DNA of 8,419 nt from an uncultured Eubacteriales bacterium (GTDB lineage: Bacteria > Bacillota > Clostridia > Oscillospirales > Oscillospiraceae): the NCBI GenBank assembly GCA_900313295.1, contig OMQS01000070.1, positions 1 through 8,419 on the forward strand. The letters run 5' to 3'. Of the stretch, positions 1 through 5,299 are shown in pieces; position 1 is the first letter of the stretch; each line of letters opens with the position of its first letter. Under the pieces are notes generated by a model, which saw only the letters and a program-made list of their open reading frames with translations, was not told where the DNA came from and did no database searches. A program made the position numbers and the translations under genes.

Positions 1-62
1 AACGCGTAGGATACATGGGCGGCGGCGTTGTTGCCGTCCATCGTTTTGAAGTGTCTCTGCAT
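1..62 (-). CDS. nifJ: Pyruvate:ferredoxin (flavodoxin) oxidoreductase, N-terminal fragment
   Basis: Only the first 20 codons are in the window; the gene continues past the left edge. The reverse strand reads from ATG at 62 and includes MDGNNAAAHVSYA, the characteristic start of single-chain PFOR, where the MDGN-AAAHV-YA stretch precedes the YPITPSS thiamine-domain motif, which lies outside. The enzyme is a cytoplasmic iron-sulfur, thiamine-diphosphate protein that oxidises pyruvate to acetyl-CoA and CO2 and reduces ferredoxin; it is typical of anaerobic Clostridia. Start choice: a GGAG lies at 76-79, with a rather long 13-nt spacing to the ATG at 62. A second in-frame ATG at 41 (MDGNN) is possible but would remove the short basic leader common in the family. 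The gene is divergent from the yloU-fakA operon. The identification rests on a short but very distinctive segment. Confidence 0.82.
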   Translation of the reverse strand, partial: MQRHFKTMDGNNAAAHVSYA

Positions 63-133
63 GTCTATATTTCATCTCCATATATAGAATTTTGAAACTC
101 CCGCCTTACAGCAAACACTATAAGACAGTTTAT

Positions 134-162
134 AGTTTATCATTCTTTTATTCTCTTGTAAA
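134..162 (-). promoter_or_regulatory. Candidate promoter for nifJ
   Basis: On the reverse strand TTTACA (157-162) and TAAACT (134-139) are 17 bp apart, giving 5/6 and 4/6 matches to the sigma-A boxes, about 70 bp upstream of the PFOR start. Two short dyads flank it: CTTGT/ACAAG arms at 155-170 over the -35, and ACTATAA/TTATAGT arms at 117-136 just downstream of the -10. Either could be an operator. No recognised regulator motif was identified. Confidence 0.3.
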
Positions 163-268
163 CGGACAAGTCTGACAAAAATGTAGCAGAATTCGGCCTT
201 TTTTCGCCCTTGGAATACGGCATTTTCCCGGAAAGGTCCCTTCTATATAAAAAAGCGGAAAGTTTTTC

Positions 269-305
269 TTGTGCTTTTCCCTTTCCTGCGATATACTTAT
301 ATAAT
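269..305 (+). promoter_or_regulatory. Candidate promoter of the yloU-fakA operon
   Basis: TTGTGC (269-274) and TATACT (292-297) are separated by 17 bp, and a perfect TATAAT follows at 300-305. If the first -10 is used, transcription starts near 304, at the foot of the hairpin at 306-334. The second -10 has no good -35. Confidence 0.5.
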
Positions 306-334
306 CGGTTTTGTGCCCTTCGGGCAGAAAACCG
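306..334 (+). promoter_or_regulatory. 5' UTR stem-loop upstream of yloU
   Basis: CGGTTTT (306-312) pairs with AAAACCG (328-334). After one G-G mismatch, TGCCC (314-318) pairs with GGGCA (322-326) around a TTC loop. The structure falls at or next to the predicted transcript 5' end and well before the ribosome binding site. No T-run follows, so it is not an intrinsic terminator. A 5'-terminal mRNA-stabilising hairpin is the simplest reading. Confidence 0.5.
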
Positions 335-367
335 CCCATCCCCATGAGAAAGGAGCCTTTTTCATAT

Positions 368-718
368 ATGGTCAATCTTGTCAATGAGTTCGGGAAGATC
401 AGCATCACCAACGAGGTCTTCAGCAATCTGGCAGGCGACGCGGCCACCAGCTGCTTCGGCGTCAAGGGCATGGCCGGCCGCAGCAAGGAGGGCGGCCCGC
501 TGCAGCTGCTGCGCCGGGAATCCATGTCCAAGGGCGTGGTCGTGCACTACAATGAGGATGAGAGCGTCTCCCTGGAGCTGCACATCGGCGTGGACCACGG
601 GGTGAACATCGCCGCCGTGTCCCGCAGTATCATGAACGAAGTCAGTTATAAGCTCTCCATGGCCACCGGCGTGCCGGTGAAGGCTGTGGACGTCTATGTA
701 GACACCATTATCGGATAA
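368..718 (+). CDS. yloU: Asp23/Gls24 (YloU-like) family protein
   Basis: A 116-aa cytoplasmic protein with no signal peptide or membrane segment. It follows the Asp23/Gls24 (DUF322) pattern: an N-terminal G-x-I-x-I-x-N-E-V-F strand, a central GVKGMAGR segment, V-x-L-E-L-H-I-x-V-x-x-G-V-N-I in the middle, and a terminal V-x-A-V-D-V-Y-V-D strand. Family members are alkaline-shock or envelope-stress associated; the molecular role of YloU itself is not settled. The position directly before the DAK2/FakA gene, with a 16-bp gap, is the conserved yloU-yloV order of Bacillota and supports the call. Start: AAAGGAG at 349-355 lies 12 nt before the ATG at 368, where homology begins (MVNLVNEFGKI). Upstream in-frame ATGs at 311 and 344 would add a tail unlike the family. 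It is probably transcribed with fakA from the promoter near 269-305. Confidence 0.85.
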   Translation: MVNLVNEFGKISITNEVFSNLAGDAATSCFGVKGMAGRSKEGGPLQLLRRESMSKGVVVHYNEDESVSLELHIGVDHGVNIAAVSRSIMNEVSYKLSMATGVPVKAVDVYVDTIIG

Positions 719-734
719 ACGGAGAAGCAGAAAT

Positions 735-2411
735 ATGAGAGAGTATATCGACGCCGCGGCCTTCAAGGAAATGATCCTCTGCGCCGAGGCGGCACTGCAC
801 GCCAACATCCAGGCCATCAACGACCTGAACGTCTTCCCCGTGCCGGACGGCGACACCGGCACCAACATGAGCCTCACCATCCAGACCGCCGCGGCGGAGC
901 TGAAAAAGAACCAGCCCGCCACCGTGTCCGACGCCGCCTCCATCACCGCCTCCGCCCTGCTGCGGGGCGCTCGGGGCAACTCCGGCGTCATCCTCTCCCT
1001 GCTGTTCCGCGGCATCTCCAAGCACCTCAAGGGTATGGACGAAGCCGACGGCGTGCTGCTGGCCGCCGCCATGAAGGAGGGCGTGGCCACTGCCTACAGC
1101 GCCGTGATGAAGCCCGCCGAGGGCACCGTGCTCACGGTCTCCCGTCTGGCGGCTGACCGCGCCGTGCAAGCCGCCGAGGAGTGCAACAGTGTGGAGTATG
1201 TCCTGCAGGAGGCCATTCACAAGGGTCTTGAAACGCTGGAGGAGACCATCGAGATGAATCCCGTGCTGAAAAAGGCCGGCGTGGTAGATGCCGGCGGAAA
1301 GGGATATCTGGTGATCCTTGACGGCATGCTGCGCGCCCTGCGGGGTGAGGCCATTCCCGAGGTGACCGAGGAAAAGGCCGAGAGCAAGGCGGACTTCTCC
1401 TCCATGAGCCAGGAGGAGATCACCTTCACCTTTGACACCGTGTTCATCGTCCGCAAGTGGGAGAACACCTCCATCGAGCCTCTGCGCGCCTACCTCAGCT
1501 CCATCGGCGACTGTCTGGTCATCGGCGAGGACGACGAGGCGTTCAAAGTGCATGTGCACACGGACATCCCCGGCTGTGCCCTCACCGAGGCGCAGAAATA
1601 CGGCACGCTGGAGCTGGCCAAAATCGAGAACATGCGCACCCAGTATGAGGCCGTTGCCGCCGGCAAAAAGGCCCAGAGCACCGACGATCTGGACGCCGTC
1701 GAGGAGGAGCTGGAGCGCATGGAGTCCGAGCCTGCCGTTGCTCCGGCGGAAAAACGGTACGGCTTTTTGGCCGTGTGCGCCGGTGAGGGTCTGGCCACCG
1801 CCTTCCGCGATCTGGGCGTAGACCGCATCGTCTCCGGCGGGCAGACCATGAACCCCTCCACCGAGGCCATTTTGCAGGAGGTGAACCGCACCCCCAGCGA
1901 GGTAGTGTTCATTCTTCCCAATAACAAAAACATCATTATGGCCGCCCAGCAGTGCGCAGGGCTGACGGAAAAGCAGGTCATCGTCGTCCCCACCGCCACG
2001 GTGCCCCAAGGTATCACCGCCATGATGAACGCCGATCTGGAGCAGGAAGATCCCCAGGCTCTGGCCGATGCCATGACCGAGGCCGCCTCTGCCGTGACCA
2101 CGGCGCAGGTGACCTACGCCGCCCGCAACTCCGAGTTCGACGGCTTTGCCATCAGCGAGGGAGACTATCTGGCGCTGGAAAACGGCAAGCTCTTCGGCAC
2201 CGACCGCAGCATCGACCCGCTGCTCTCCAAGCTGGCGGAGGACGCCAAGTCTCGCGGCGCCGAGTTCGTGACGATCTTTTTCGGCGAAGACGTAACCGAA
2301 GCCGATGCCGCCAAAACCGAGTCCATCTTCGCCGCCGCCTGCCCCGACGCCGAGATCAGCGTCCTCTCCGGCGGCCAACCGGTGTACTATTACGTCATTT
2401 CCATTGAATAA
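735..2411 (+). CDS. fakA: DAK2-domain fatty acid kinase, catalytic subunit (FakA/YloV-like)
   Basis: A 558-aa protein, close to the usual FakA length of about 550. In Bacillota, FakA phosphorylates fatty acids presented by FakB proteins, yielding acyl-phosphate for phospholipid synthesis. The N-terminal DhaL/DAK2 kinase domain (about 1-200) shows NVFPVPDGDTGTNM at 32-45 with the Mg-binding aspartates D38 and D40, GARGNSGVILS at 78-88, KPAEGTVLTV at 126-135 and GVVDAGGKG at 182-190. The middle domain carries FKVHVHTDIPG (270-280) with H273 and H275. The last 220 residues form the DegV-like domain, with GGQTMNPST, FILPNNKNI and the terminal GGQPVYYYVISIE. A GGAG at 721-724 lies 10 nt before the ATG. 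It follows yloU in one operon and ends before a strong terminator. No fakB is in the window, so substrate specificity is not shown. Oddity: FDTVFIV at 233-239, where orthologues often have a Y-C-T-E-F motif. Confidence 0.9.
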   Translation: MREYIDAAAFKEMILCAEAALHANIQAINDLNVFPVPDGDTGTNMSLTIQTAAAELKKNQPATVSDAASITASALLRGARGNSGVILSLLFRGISKHLKGMDEADGVLLAAAMKEGVATAYSAVMKPAEGTVLTVSRLAADRAVQAAEECNSVEYVLQEAIHKGLETLEETIEMNPVLKKAGVVDAGGKGYLVILDGMLRALRGEAIPEVTEEKAESKADFSSMSQEEITFTFDTVFIVRKWENTSIEPLRAYLSSIGDCLVIGEDDEAFKVHVHTDIPGCALTEAQKYGTLELAKIENMRTQYEAVAAGKKAQSTDDLDAVEEELERMESEPAVAPAEKRYGFLAVCAGEGLATAFRDLGVDRIVSGGQTMNPSTEAILQEVNRTPSEVVFILPNNKNIIMAAQQCAGLTEKQVIVVPTATVPQGITAMMNADLEQEDPQALADAMTEAASAVTTAQVTYAARNSEFDGFAISEGDYLALENGKLFGTDRSIDPLLSKLAEDAKSRGAEFVTIFFGEDVTEADAAKTESIFAAACPDAEISVLSGGQPVYYYVISIE

Positions 2412-2428
2412 AAAATGTAACCGCTAAA

Positions 2429-2476
2429 TAAGGGTGCAGAGTTTCAATGCTCTGCACCCTTACTTTTTGTATTTTT
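2429..2476 (+). terminator. Intrinsic terminator between convergent fakA and pfkA
   Basis: A perfect 13-bp stem has its left arm at 2429-2441 (TAAGGGTGCAGAG) and right arm at 2450-2462, with an 8-nt loop. CTTTTTGTATTTTT follows on the plus strand. It ends the yloU-fakA transcript. On the minus strand the stem lies 18 nt past the pfkA stop and is followed by TTATTT-like sequence after an A/T-rich lead, so it probably works in both directions. Confidence 0.9.
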
Positions 2477-2480
2477 CGTT

Positions 2481-3458
2481 TCACACGCCGGTCATGGTTT
2501 CCATGACGGCCAGCTCCTCCGGATCCAGCGTTTTCTGCATCGCCAGTCCCTCGTCAATGTCCAAGTCCACAATGCGGCCGCTCCGGTAGCAAATGACGCG
2601 GCTGCTGCGTCCCTGCGCCAGCACCCGCACCGCCTCCACGCCCATGCGTGTAGCCATGACCCGATCGTGCGCCGTGGGGCTGCCGCCCCGCTGGATGTGC
2701 CCCAGAATGGTGACCCGCGGATCAAGCCCCAGCTCCTGCCGGATCTCCTCGCCCACAGCCATGCCGCTGGCGGCGCCCTCCGCCACCACGATCATAAAGT
2801 TCGTTTTGCCTCCCAGACGGGCGCGGCGGATCTTCTCCACCACCTGCGTCTGGAAATCATACGGCACCTCCGGCACCAGCACAGCCGTAGCGCCCACGGC
2901 CATAGCCACATACAGCGCCAGATAGCCTGCCCTCCGCCCCATGACCTCCACCACGGCACAGCGCTCGTGAGACTGCATGGTGTCCCGCAGCCGGTCGATG
3001 CACTCCACAGCGGTGTTTGCCGCCGTGTCGAAGCCGATGGTGTACTCGGTGCACACAATGTCCTCGTCGATGGTGCCGGGGATCCCCACCACGGCGATGC
3101 CGTGCTTGCTCAGCTCCTGCGCCCCTCGGAAGGTTCCGTCGCCGCCGATGGCCACAATGCCGTCCAGCCCCAGCAGCTTACAGGTGTTCACGGCCTTCTG
3201 CTGGCCGGCCTCGGTGCGAAATTCGTCGCTGCGCGCCGTGTAGAGCATGGTGCCGCCGCGGTTGATGATGCGGCTGACGCTGGAATTGTCCATGGGTATG
3301 ATGTCCCCGTTGATGAGGCCGTTCCAGCCCCTCCGGATGCCTACGCACTCGATCCCCCGTCCAACGGCCGAGCGCACCACAGCGCGGATGCAGGCGTTCA
3401 TGCCCGGTGCGTCGCCGCCGCTGGTGAGCACGCCGATCCTCTTTACAGCATTTTCCAT
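2481..3458 (-). CDS. pfkA: ATP-dependent 6-phosphofructokinase
   Basis: Converts fructose 6-phosphate and ATP to fructose 1,6-bisphosphate in glycolysis. The chosen ATG at 3458 gives 325 aa, near the 320 usual for bacterial PfkA. AAAGGAG (3468-3474) is 9 nt from this ATG but only 2-3 nt from the in-frame ATG at 3464, which would add two residues. The following numbers count from the upstream ATG and are 6 above Bacillus/E. coli PfkA numbering. Seen: VLTSGGDAPGMNA (12-24), NRGGTMLYTAR (68-78), IGGDGTF (106-112), PGTIDED (129-135) with catalytic D133, SHER with R168, EVMGRRAG (173-180), and HIQRGGSP. Glycine at 110 and 130 (104 and 124 in the references) marks the ATP type rather than the pyrophosphate type. 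Oddities: N128 is replaced by E134, and effector-site residues D59, E187 and R211 are replaced by R, T and G. The gene is monocistronic, with its own promoter. Confidence 0.95.
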   Translation of the reverse strand: MENAVKRIGVLTSGGDAPGMNACIRAVVRSAVGRGIECVGIRRGWNGLINGDIIPMDNSSVSRIINRGGTMLYTARSDEFRTEAGQQKAVNTCKLLGLDGIVAIGGDGTFRGAQELSKHGIAVVGIPGTIDEDIVCTEYTIGFDTAANTAVECIDRLRDTMQSHERCAVVEVMGRRAGYLALYVAMAVGATAVLVPEVPYDFQTQVVEKIRRARLGGKTNFMIVVAEGAASGMAVGEEIRQELGLDPRVTILGHIQRGGSPTAHDRVMATRMGVEAVRVLAQGRSSRVICYRSGRIVDLDIDEGLAMQKTLDPEELAVMETMTGV

Positions 3459-3499
3459 ATTCATGACTCCTTTCGGATGATTATCCTTGGTTTTAGCAG

Positions 3500-3528
3500 A
3501 TTATAGCACATTATATTATAGATGTGAA
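3500..3528 (-). promoter_or_regulatory. pfkA promoter
   Basis: On the reverse strand TTCACA (3523-3528), a 17-bp spacer and a perfect TATAAT (3500-3505) lie about 40 bp upstream of the pfkA start codon. Predicted transcription start is near 3493, giving a leader of about 35 nt. Confidence 0.8.
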
Positions 3529-3538
3529 TCTTTTTTTG

Positions 3539-3567
3539 TTGCCCCCGTGTCGTGTGCATGGTATAAT
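3539..3567 (+). promoter_or_regulatory. Promoter of the 88-aa protein gene (extended -10)
   Basis: TTGCCC (3539-3544), a 17-bp spacer and a perfect TATAAT (3562-3567) preceded by TGG, so an extended -10. It is divergent from the pfkA promoter, with only 10 bp, mostly T, between the two -35 boxes. Confidence 0.8.
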
Positions 3568-3593
3568 GTCCCCCAGAGAAAGGAAGGATCGCC

Positions 3594-3860
3594 ATGCACC
3601 CCTATTTTGAAGTTCTGACGCCCCGCTGGTTCAAGCGTGCCTTTGTATACACCGGCAGCATCGGCGAGTTTCGCTACCGCTTTGCCAATGATAAAGATAA
3701 TAACCTGCTCCACGCCGCCGTATACACACACTTCTGCTATGAGCGCGCCGAAGACGTGCAGGAGCGTGATTTTTCGTGGGACGACGCAGGCGTGGCGCAG
3801 CTGAAAGCGTGGCTGCAGGAGCAGCTGGAGGCGCATTCCGCAGGAAAAAACACACCATAA
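3594..3860 (+). CDS. Protein of unknown function, 88 aa
   Basis: I do not recognise the family. It begins MHPYFEVLTPRWFKRAF and is aromatic-rich in its first half (F, W, Y), followed by FRYRFANDKDNN and HAAVYTHFCYE. The second half is acidic, with DFSWDD and an amphipathic helix (GVAQLKAWLQEQLEAH) near the C-terminus. There is no signal peptide, membrane segment or zinc-binding Cys pair, so it is probably a small soluble protein. Support for real coding: a near-consensus promoter with extended -10, an AGGAAGGA ribosome binding site (3581-3588) 5 nt before the ATG, codon use like the neighbours, tandem in-frame stops at 3858-3863, and its own terminator. It is monocistronic and divergent from pfkA; nothing in the context indicates a function. 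Confidence 0.75.
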   Translation: MHPYFEVLTPRWFKRAFVYTGSIGEFRYRFANDKDNNLLHAAVYTHFCYERAEDVQERDFSWDDAGVAQLKAWLQEQLEAHSAGKNTP

Positions 3861-3879
3861 TAACTATATAGTATACACC

Positions 3880-3917
3880 ACGGGGTGCGTCCACACGGGC
3901 GCGCCCCGTATATTTTA
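3880..3917 (+). terminator. Intrinsic terminator after the 88-aa protein gene
   Basis: The left arm 3880-3892 (ACGGGGTGCGTCC) pairs with 3897-3909 over 13 positions, including two G-U pairs, around an ACAC loop, 19 nt past the stop. The following ATATTTTA is a modest T-tract. Confidence 0.65.
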
Positions 3918-3932
3918 ACCATTTGAAAATTT

Positions 3933-3960
3933 TGTAATTATTTTGTAATTTTTATGTAGC
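3933..3960 (+). promoter_or_regulatory. Candidate WalR (YycF) box upstream of the NlpC/P60 gene
   Basis: TGTAAT (3933-3938), 5 bp, TGTAAT (3944-3949), 5 bp, then a degenerate TGTAGC (3955-3960). This fits the WalR consensus TGTWAH-N5-TGTWAH exactly in the first two repeats. The 11-bp period is one helical turn, as for OmpR/PhoB-type response regulators. The site lies upstream of and overlapping the weak -35 region of a cell-wall hydrolase gene, the classic WalRK target type. Confidence 0.6.
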
Positions 3961-3985
3961 TTTTTTGATAGACTTATGATATACT
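3957..3985 (+). promoter_or_regulatory. Promoter of the NlpC/P60 hydrolase gene
   Basis: TATACT at 3980-3985 is a 5/6 match to the -10 box. The hexamer 17 bp upstream (TAGCTT, 3957-3962) is a poor -35 and overlaps the third TGT repeat, which suggests activator dependence. The leader to the ATG at 4042 is about 50 nt. Confidence 0.55.
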
Positions 3986-4041
3986 ACTTTCAGCGCACCG
4001 ATAAAGACCATCATTCCGCAAGGAAGAAGGGAGTTTTTCAT

Positions 4042-5031
4042 ATGTCCAGAAGGATCTGCTGCATTTGCCTGGCGCTGTCCGTTCTCATCGCCACAGTGTC
4101 CATCGCCTATGCAGACGCCGTACCCGCCGCCCCCCTCACGGAGCAGGACTACCGGGAGGCCGTGCTGGCCTTGGAGGAGCAGGGTCTGCAAACGGGCTTT
4201 GCCTCCGGCCTCACCAGCACCCAGCGTCTGTATGAAAATGACCTGCCCGCAGGCGGCGAAGATGCCTCCATCACCCAGCTGCAGTTTCTGGCGCTGGACG
4301 AGATGGAAGCGGAGCAGCTGGCGCAGCAGGCCGCCCGTGAGCAGCTGGCCAGCAATCTGGCGCTTTTGTCGCAGTACGACGGCGTGAAGCTCAGCGGCAG
4401 CGCCACCGTGTATTCCGATGCCGGTGTCACCGCCACCTCCGGCAAGATCGAGTCCGGCAAGGTTGCCAAGCTCAAGGACATCGACGCCACCGGCCGCTGG
4501 TTTCTCGTCGCCTTTGCCAATATGACCGGCTATATCTCCGCCGACCTCTGCACCCCAGTTTCCTATAAGGATTATGACGGCACCGACGCCGTGCGCACCC
4601 GCGCCCAGATCCTCGCCCGCAGCAACGCCGCCGCGGCCAAGACCTTCGGCACCGGTGTGGTTCCCGGGGGCAGCACCCTGCGCAGCGCCGTGGTGGACTA
4701 TGCCATGGCCTTTATGGGCGTCCGCTATGTCTACGGCGGTGCCAGCCGCTCCGGCACCGACTGCTCGGGTCTGACCATGCAGGTCTATGGCTACTACGGC
4801 ATCTCCCTGCCCCACAGCTGCGTTGCCCAGTATCGCATGTGCCAGTTCGTTTCCCGCTCTGCCCTCCAGCCCGGCGACATGGTGTTCTTCTCCCGTCTGG
4901 GGCATGTGGGCATCTATATCGGCGGCGGTCAGTTCATCCACGCAGCCAACGGCGGCGTGCAGATCAGCTCTCTCAGCAGCGGCCACTGGAGCAACTGCTA
5001 CTACGGCGCCGGCCGTATCATTTCCGGCTGA
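4042..5031 (+). CDS. Secreted SH3-like/NlpC-P60 peptidoglycan endopeptidase
   Basis: A 329-aa exported cell-wall hydrolase. Residues 1-24 form a Sec signal peptide: a basic RR, a hydrophobic core with three Cys, and an AYA cleavage motif at 22-24. Residues 27-112 are a helical, Gln/Glu/Ala-rich region. About 113-175 looks like a bacterial SH3-type fold (GSATVYSDAG, then GRWFLVAFANMTGYIS), likely binding wall. Residues 215-329 are the NlpC/P60 catalytic domain: YVYGG, TDCSG with nucleophile C241, LQPGDMVFF, and GHVGIYIGGGQFIHA with H288 and the third polar residue H300. The family cleaves gamma-D-Glu-diamino acid bonds in peptidoglycan stems; the exact bond here is inferred only. AAGAAGGGAG lies 8 nt before the ATG at 4042; an ATG at 3976 lies upstream of the predicted transcript start. 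It stands alone between two terminators, with a probable WalR box at its promoter. Confidence 0.9.
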   Translation: MSRRICCICLALSVLIATVSIAYADAVPAAPLTEQDYREAVLALEEQGLQTGFASGLTSTQRLYENDLPAGGEDASITQLQFLALDEMEAEQLAQQAAREQLASNLALLSQYDGVKLSGSATVYSDAGVTATSGKIESGKVAKLKDIDATGRWFLVAFANMTGYISADLCTPVSYKDYDGTDAVRTRAQILARSNAAAAKTFGTGVVPGGSTLRSAVVDYAMAFMGVRYVYGGASRSGTDCSGLTMQVYGYYGISLPHSCVAQYRMCQFVSRSALQPGDMVFFSRLGHVGIYIGGGQFIHAANGGVQISSLSSGHWSNCYYGAGRIISG

Positions 5032-5058
5032 TCCGGTCAATACGTTTTCCCTTCCCTC

Positions 5059-5095
5059 GGGACGAAGCCTTCCGCAGGCTTCGTCCCTTTTTATT
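5059..5095 (+). terminator. Intrinsic terminator of the NlpC/P60 gene
   Basis: A perfect 12-bp stem GGGACGAAGCCT (5059-5070) with its complement at 5076-5087 and a 5-nt loop, followed by TTTTTATT. The stem starts 27 nt after the stop codon. There is no T-tract on the other strand, so it acts in one direction. Confidence 0.92.
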
Positions 5096-5130
5096 CTGCA
5101 TATGTGCATAATTATTCATATATGCAGAAT
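5093..5130. repeat. 38-bp near-perfect palindrome
   Basis: The outer 11 bp on each side (ATTCTGCATAT and ATATGCAGAAT) are exact complements, and six of the eight inner positions also pair. Thus 17 of 19 positions match, one of the two exceptions being a G-T. It lies in the intergenic region just after the NlpC terminator and upstream of the ABC operon. It lacks a downstream T-run, so it looks like a protein-binding site rather than a terminator. Confidence 0.85.
5103..5120. promoter_or_regulatory. Candidate ARG box (ArgR/AhrC operator)
   Basis: TGTGCATAATTATTCATA matches the ARG-box consensus WNTGAATWWWWATTCANW at every specified position but one (C for A in the left half). It forms the centre of the 38-bp palindrome. 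The flanking ATTC (5093-5096) and GAAT (5127-5130) fall where the near half-sites of neighbouring boxes at the usual 3-bp spacing would be. It sits upstream of an amino-acid transporter operon, about 115 bp before the main -35. Confidence 0.5.
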
Positions 5131-5209
5131 ATGCTTTGTGCGTTATGTCTATATAAATGATGTTTATCCTCTTTTTTCTGTGTATATAATCCACAAATCG
5201 CACAATCTC

Positions 5210-5227
5210 AATGATTTTTTATGCAAA
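5210..5227. promoter_or_regulatory. Weaker ARG-box-like sequence near the ABC promoter
   Basis: AATGATTTTTTATGCAAA fits the ARG-box consensus with two mismatches and ends 6 bp before the -35 box. It is low-complexity and could be a chance match. It matters mainly because a second, better box lies 107 bp upstream. Confidence 0.25.
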
Positions 5228-5233
5228 AAGGGG

Positions 5234-5262
5234 TTGACATTTATGCATGACGAGTGTATAGT
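5234..5262 (+). promoter_or_regulatory. Main promoter of the amino-acid ABC operon
   Basis: A perfect TTGACA (5234-5239), 17-bp spacer and TATAGT (5257-5262). Transcription would start near 5269, giving a leader of about 90 nt. A second TATAAT at 5185-5190 with a poor -35 could be an additional upstream promoter. Confidence 0.8.
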
Positions 5263-5299
5263 ATGCATTGTCAAGGGGGAACACCCCACCAAACCTCAT

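Noticed and set aside
157..172. cre-like (CcpA) sequence TTGTAAACGGACAA
   Set aside because: Only the left half-site and central CG fit the consensus; the right half does not.
311..367. Upstream start extensions of the Asp23/YloU protein
   Set aside because: The extension would begin inside the leader hairpin and add residues unlike the family; the ATG at 368 is where homology starts.
708..2378. 556-codon open frame on the minus strand opposite fakA
   Set aside because: The translation is Gly/His/Asp/Val-rich, with repeated GGG and LLQ-type strings and no known motifs. It is a shadow of high-GC codon bias on the plus strand, which carries a clear FakA.
2667..3506. 279-codon plus-strand frame opposite pfkA
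   Set aside because: His/Ala/Leu-rich shadow; pfkA on the other strand has all family motifs and its own promoter.
3952..5109. 385-codon minus-strand frame opposite the NlpC/P60 gene
   Set aside because: Low-complexity Gly/Ala/His composition and no motifs; the plus strand has signal peptide, SH3 and complete catalytic residues.
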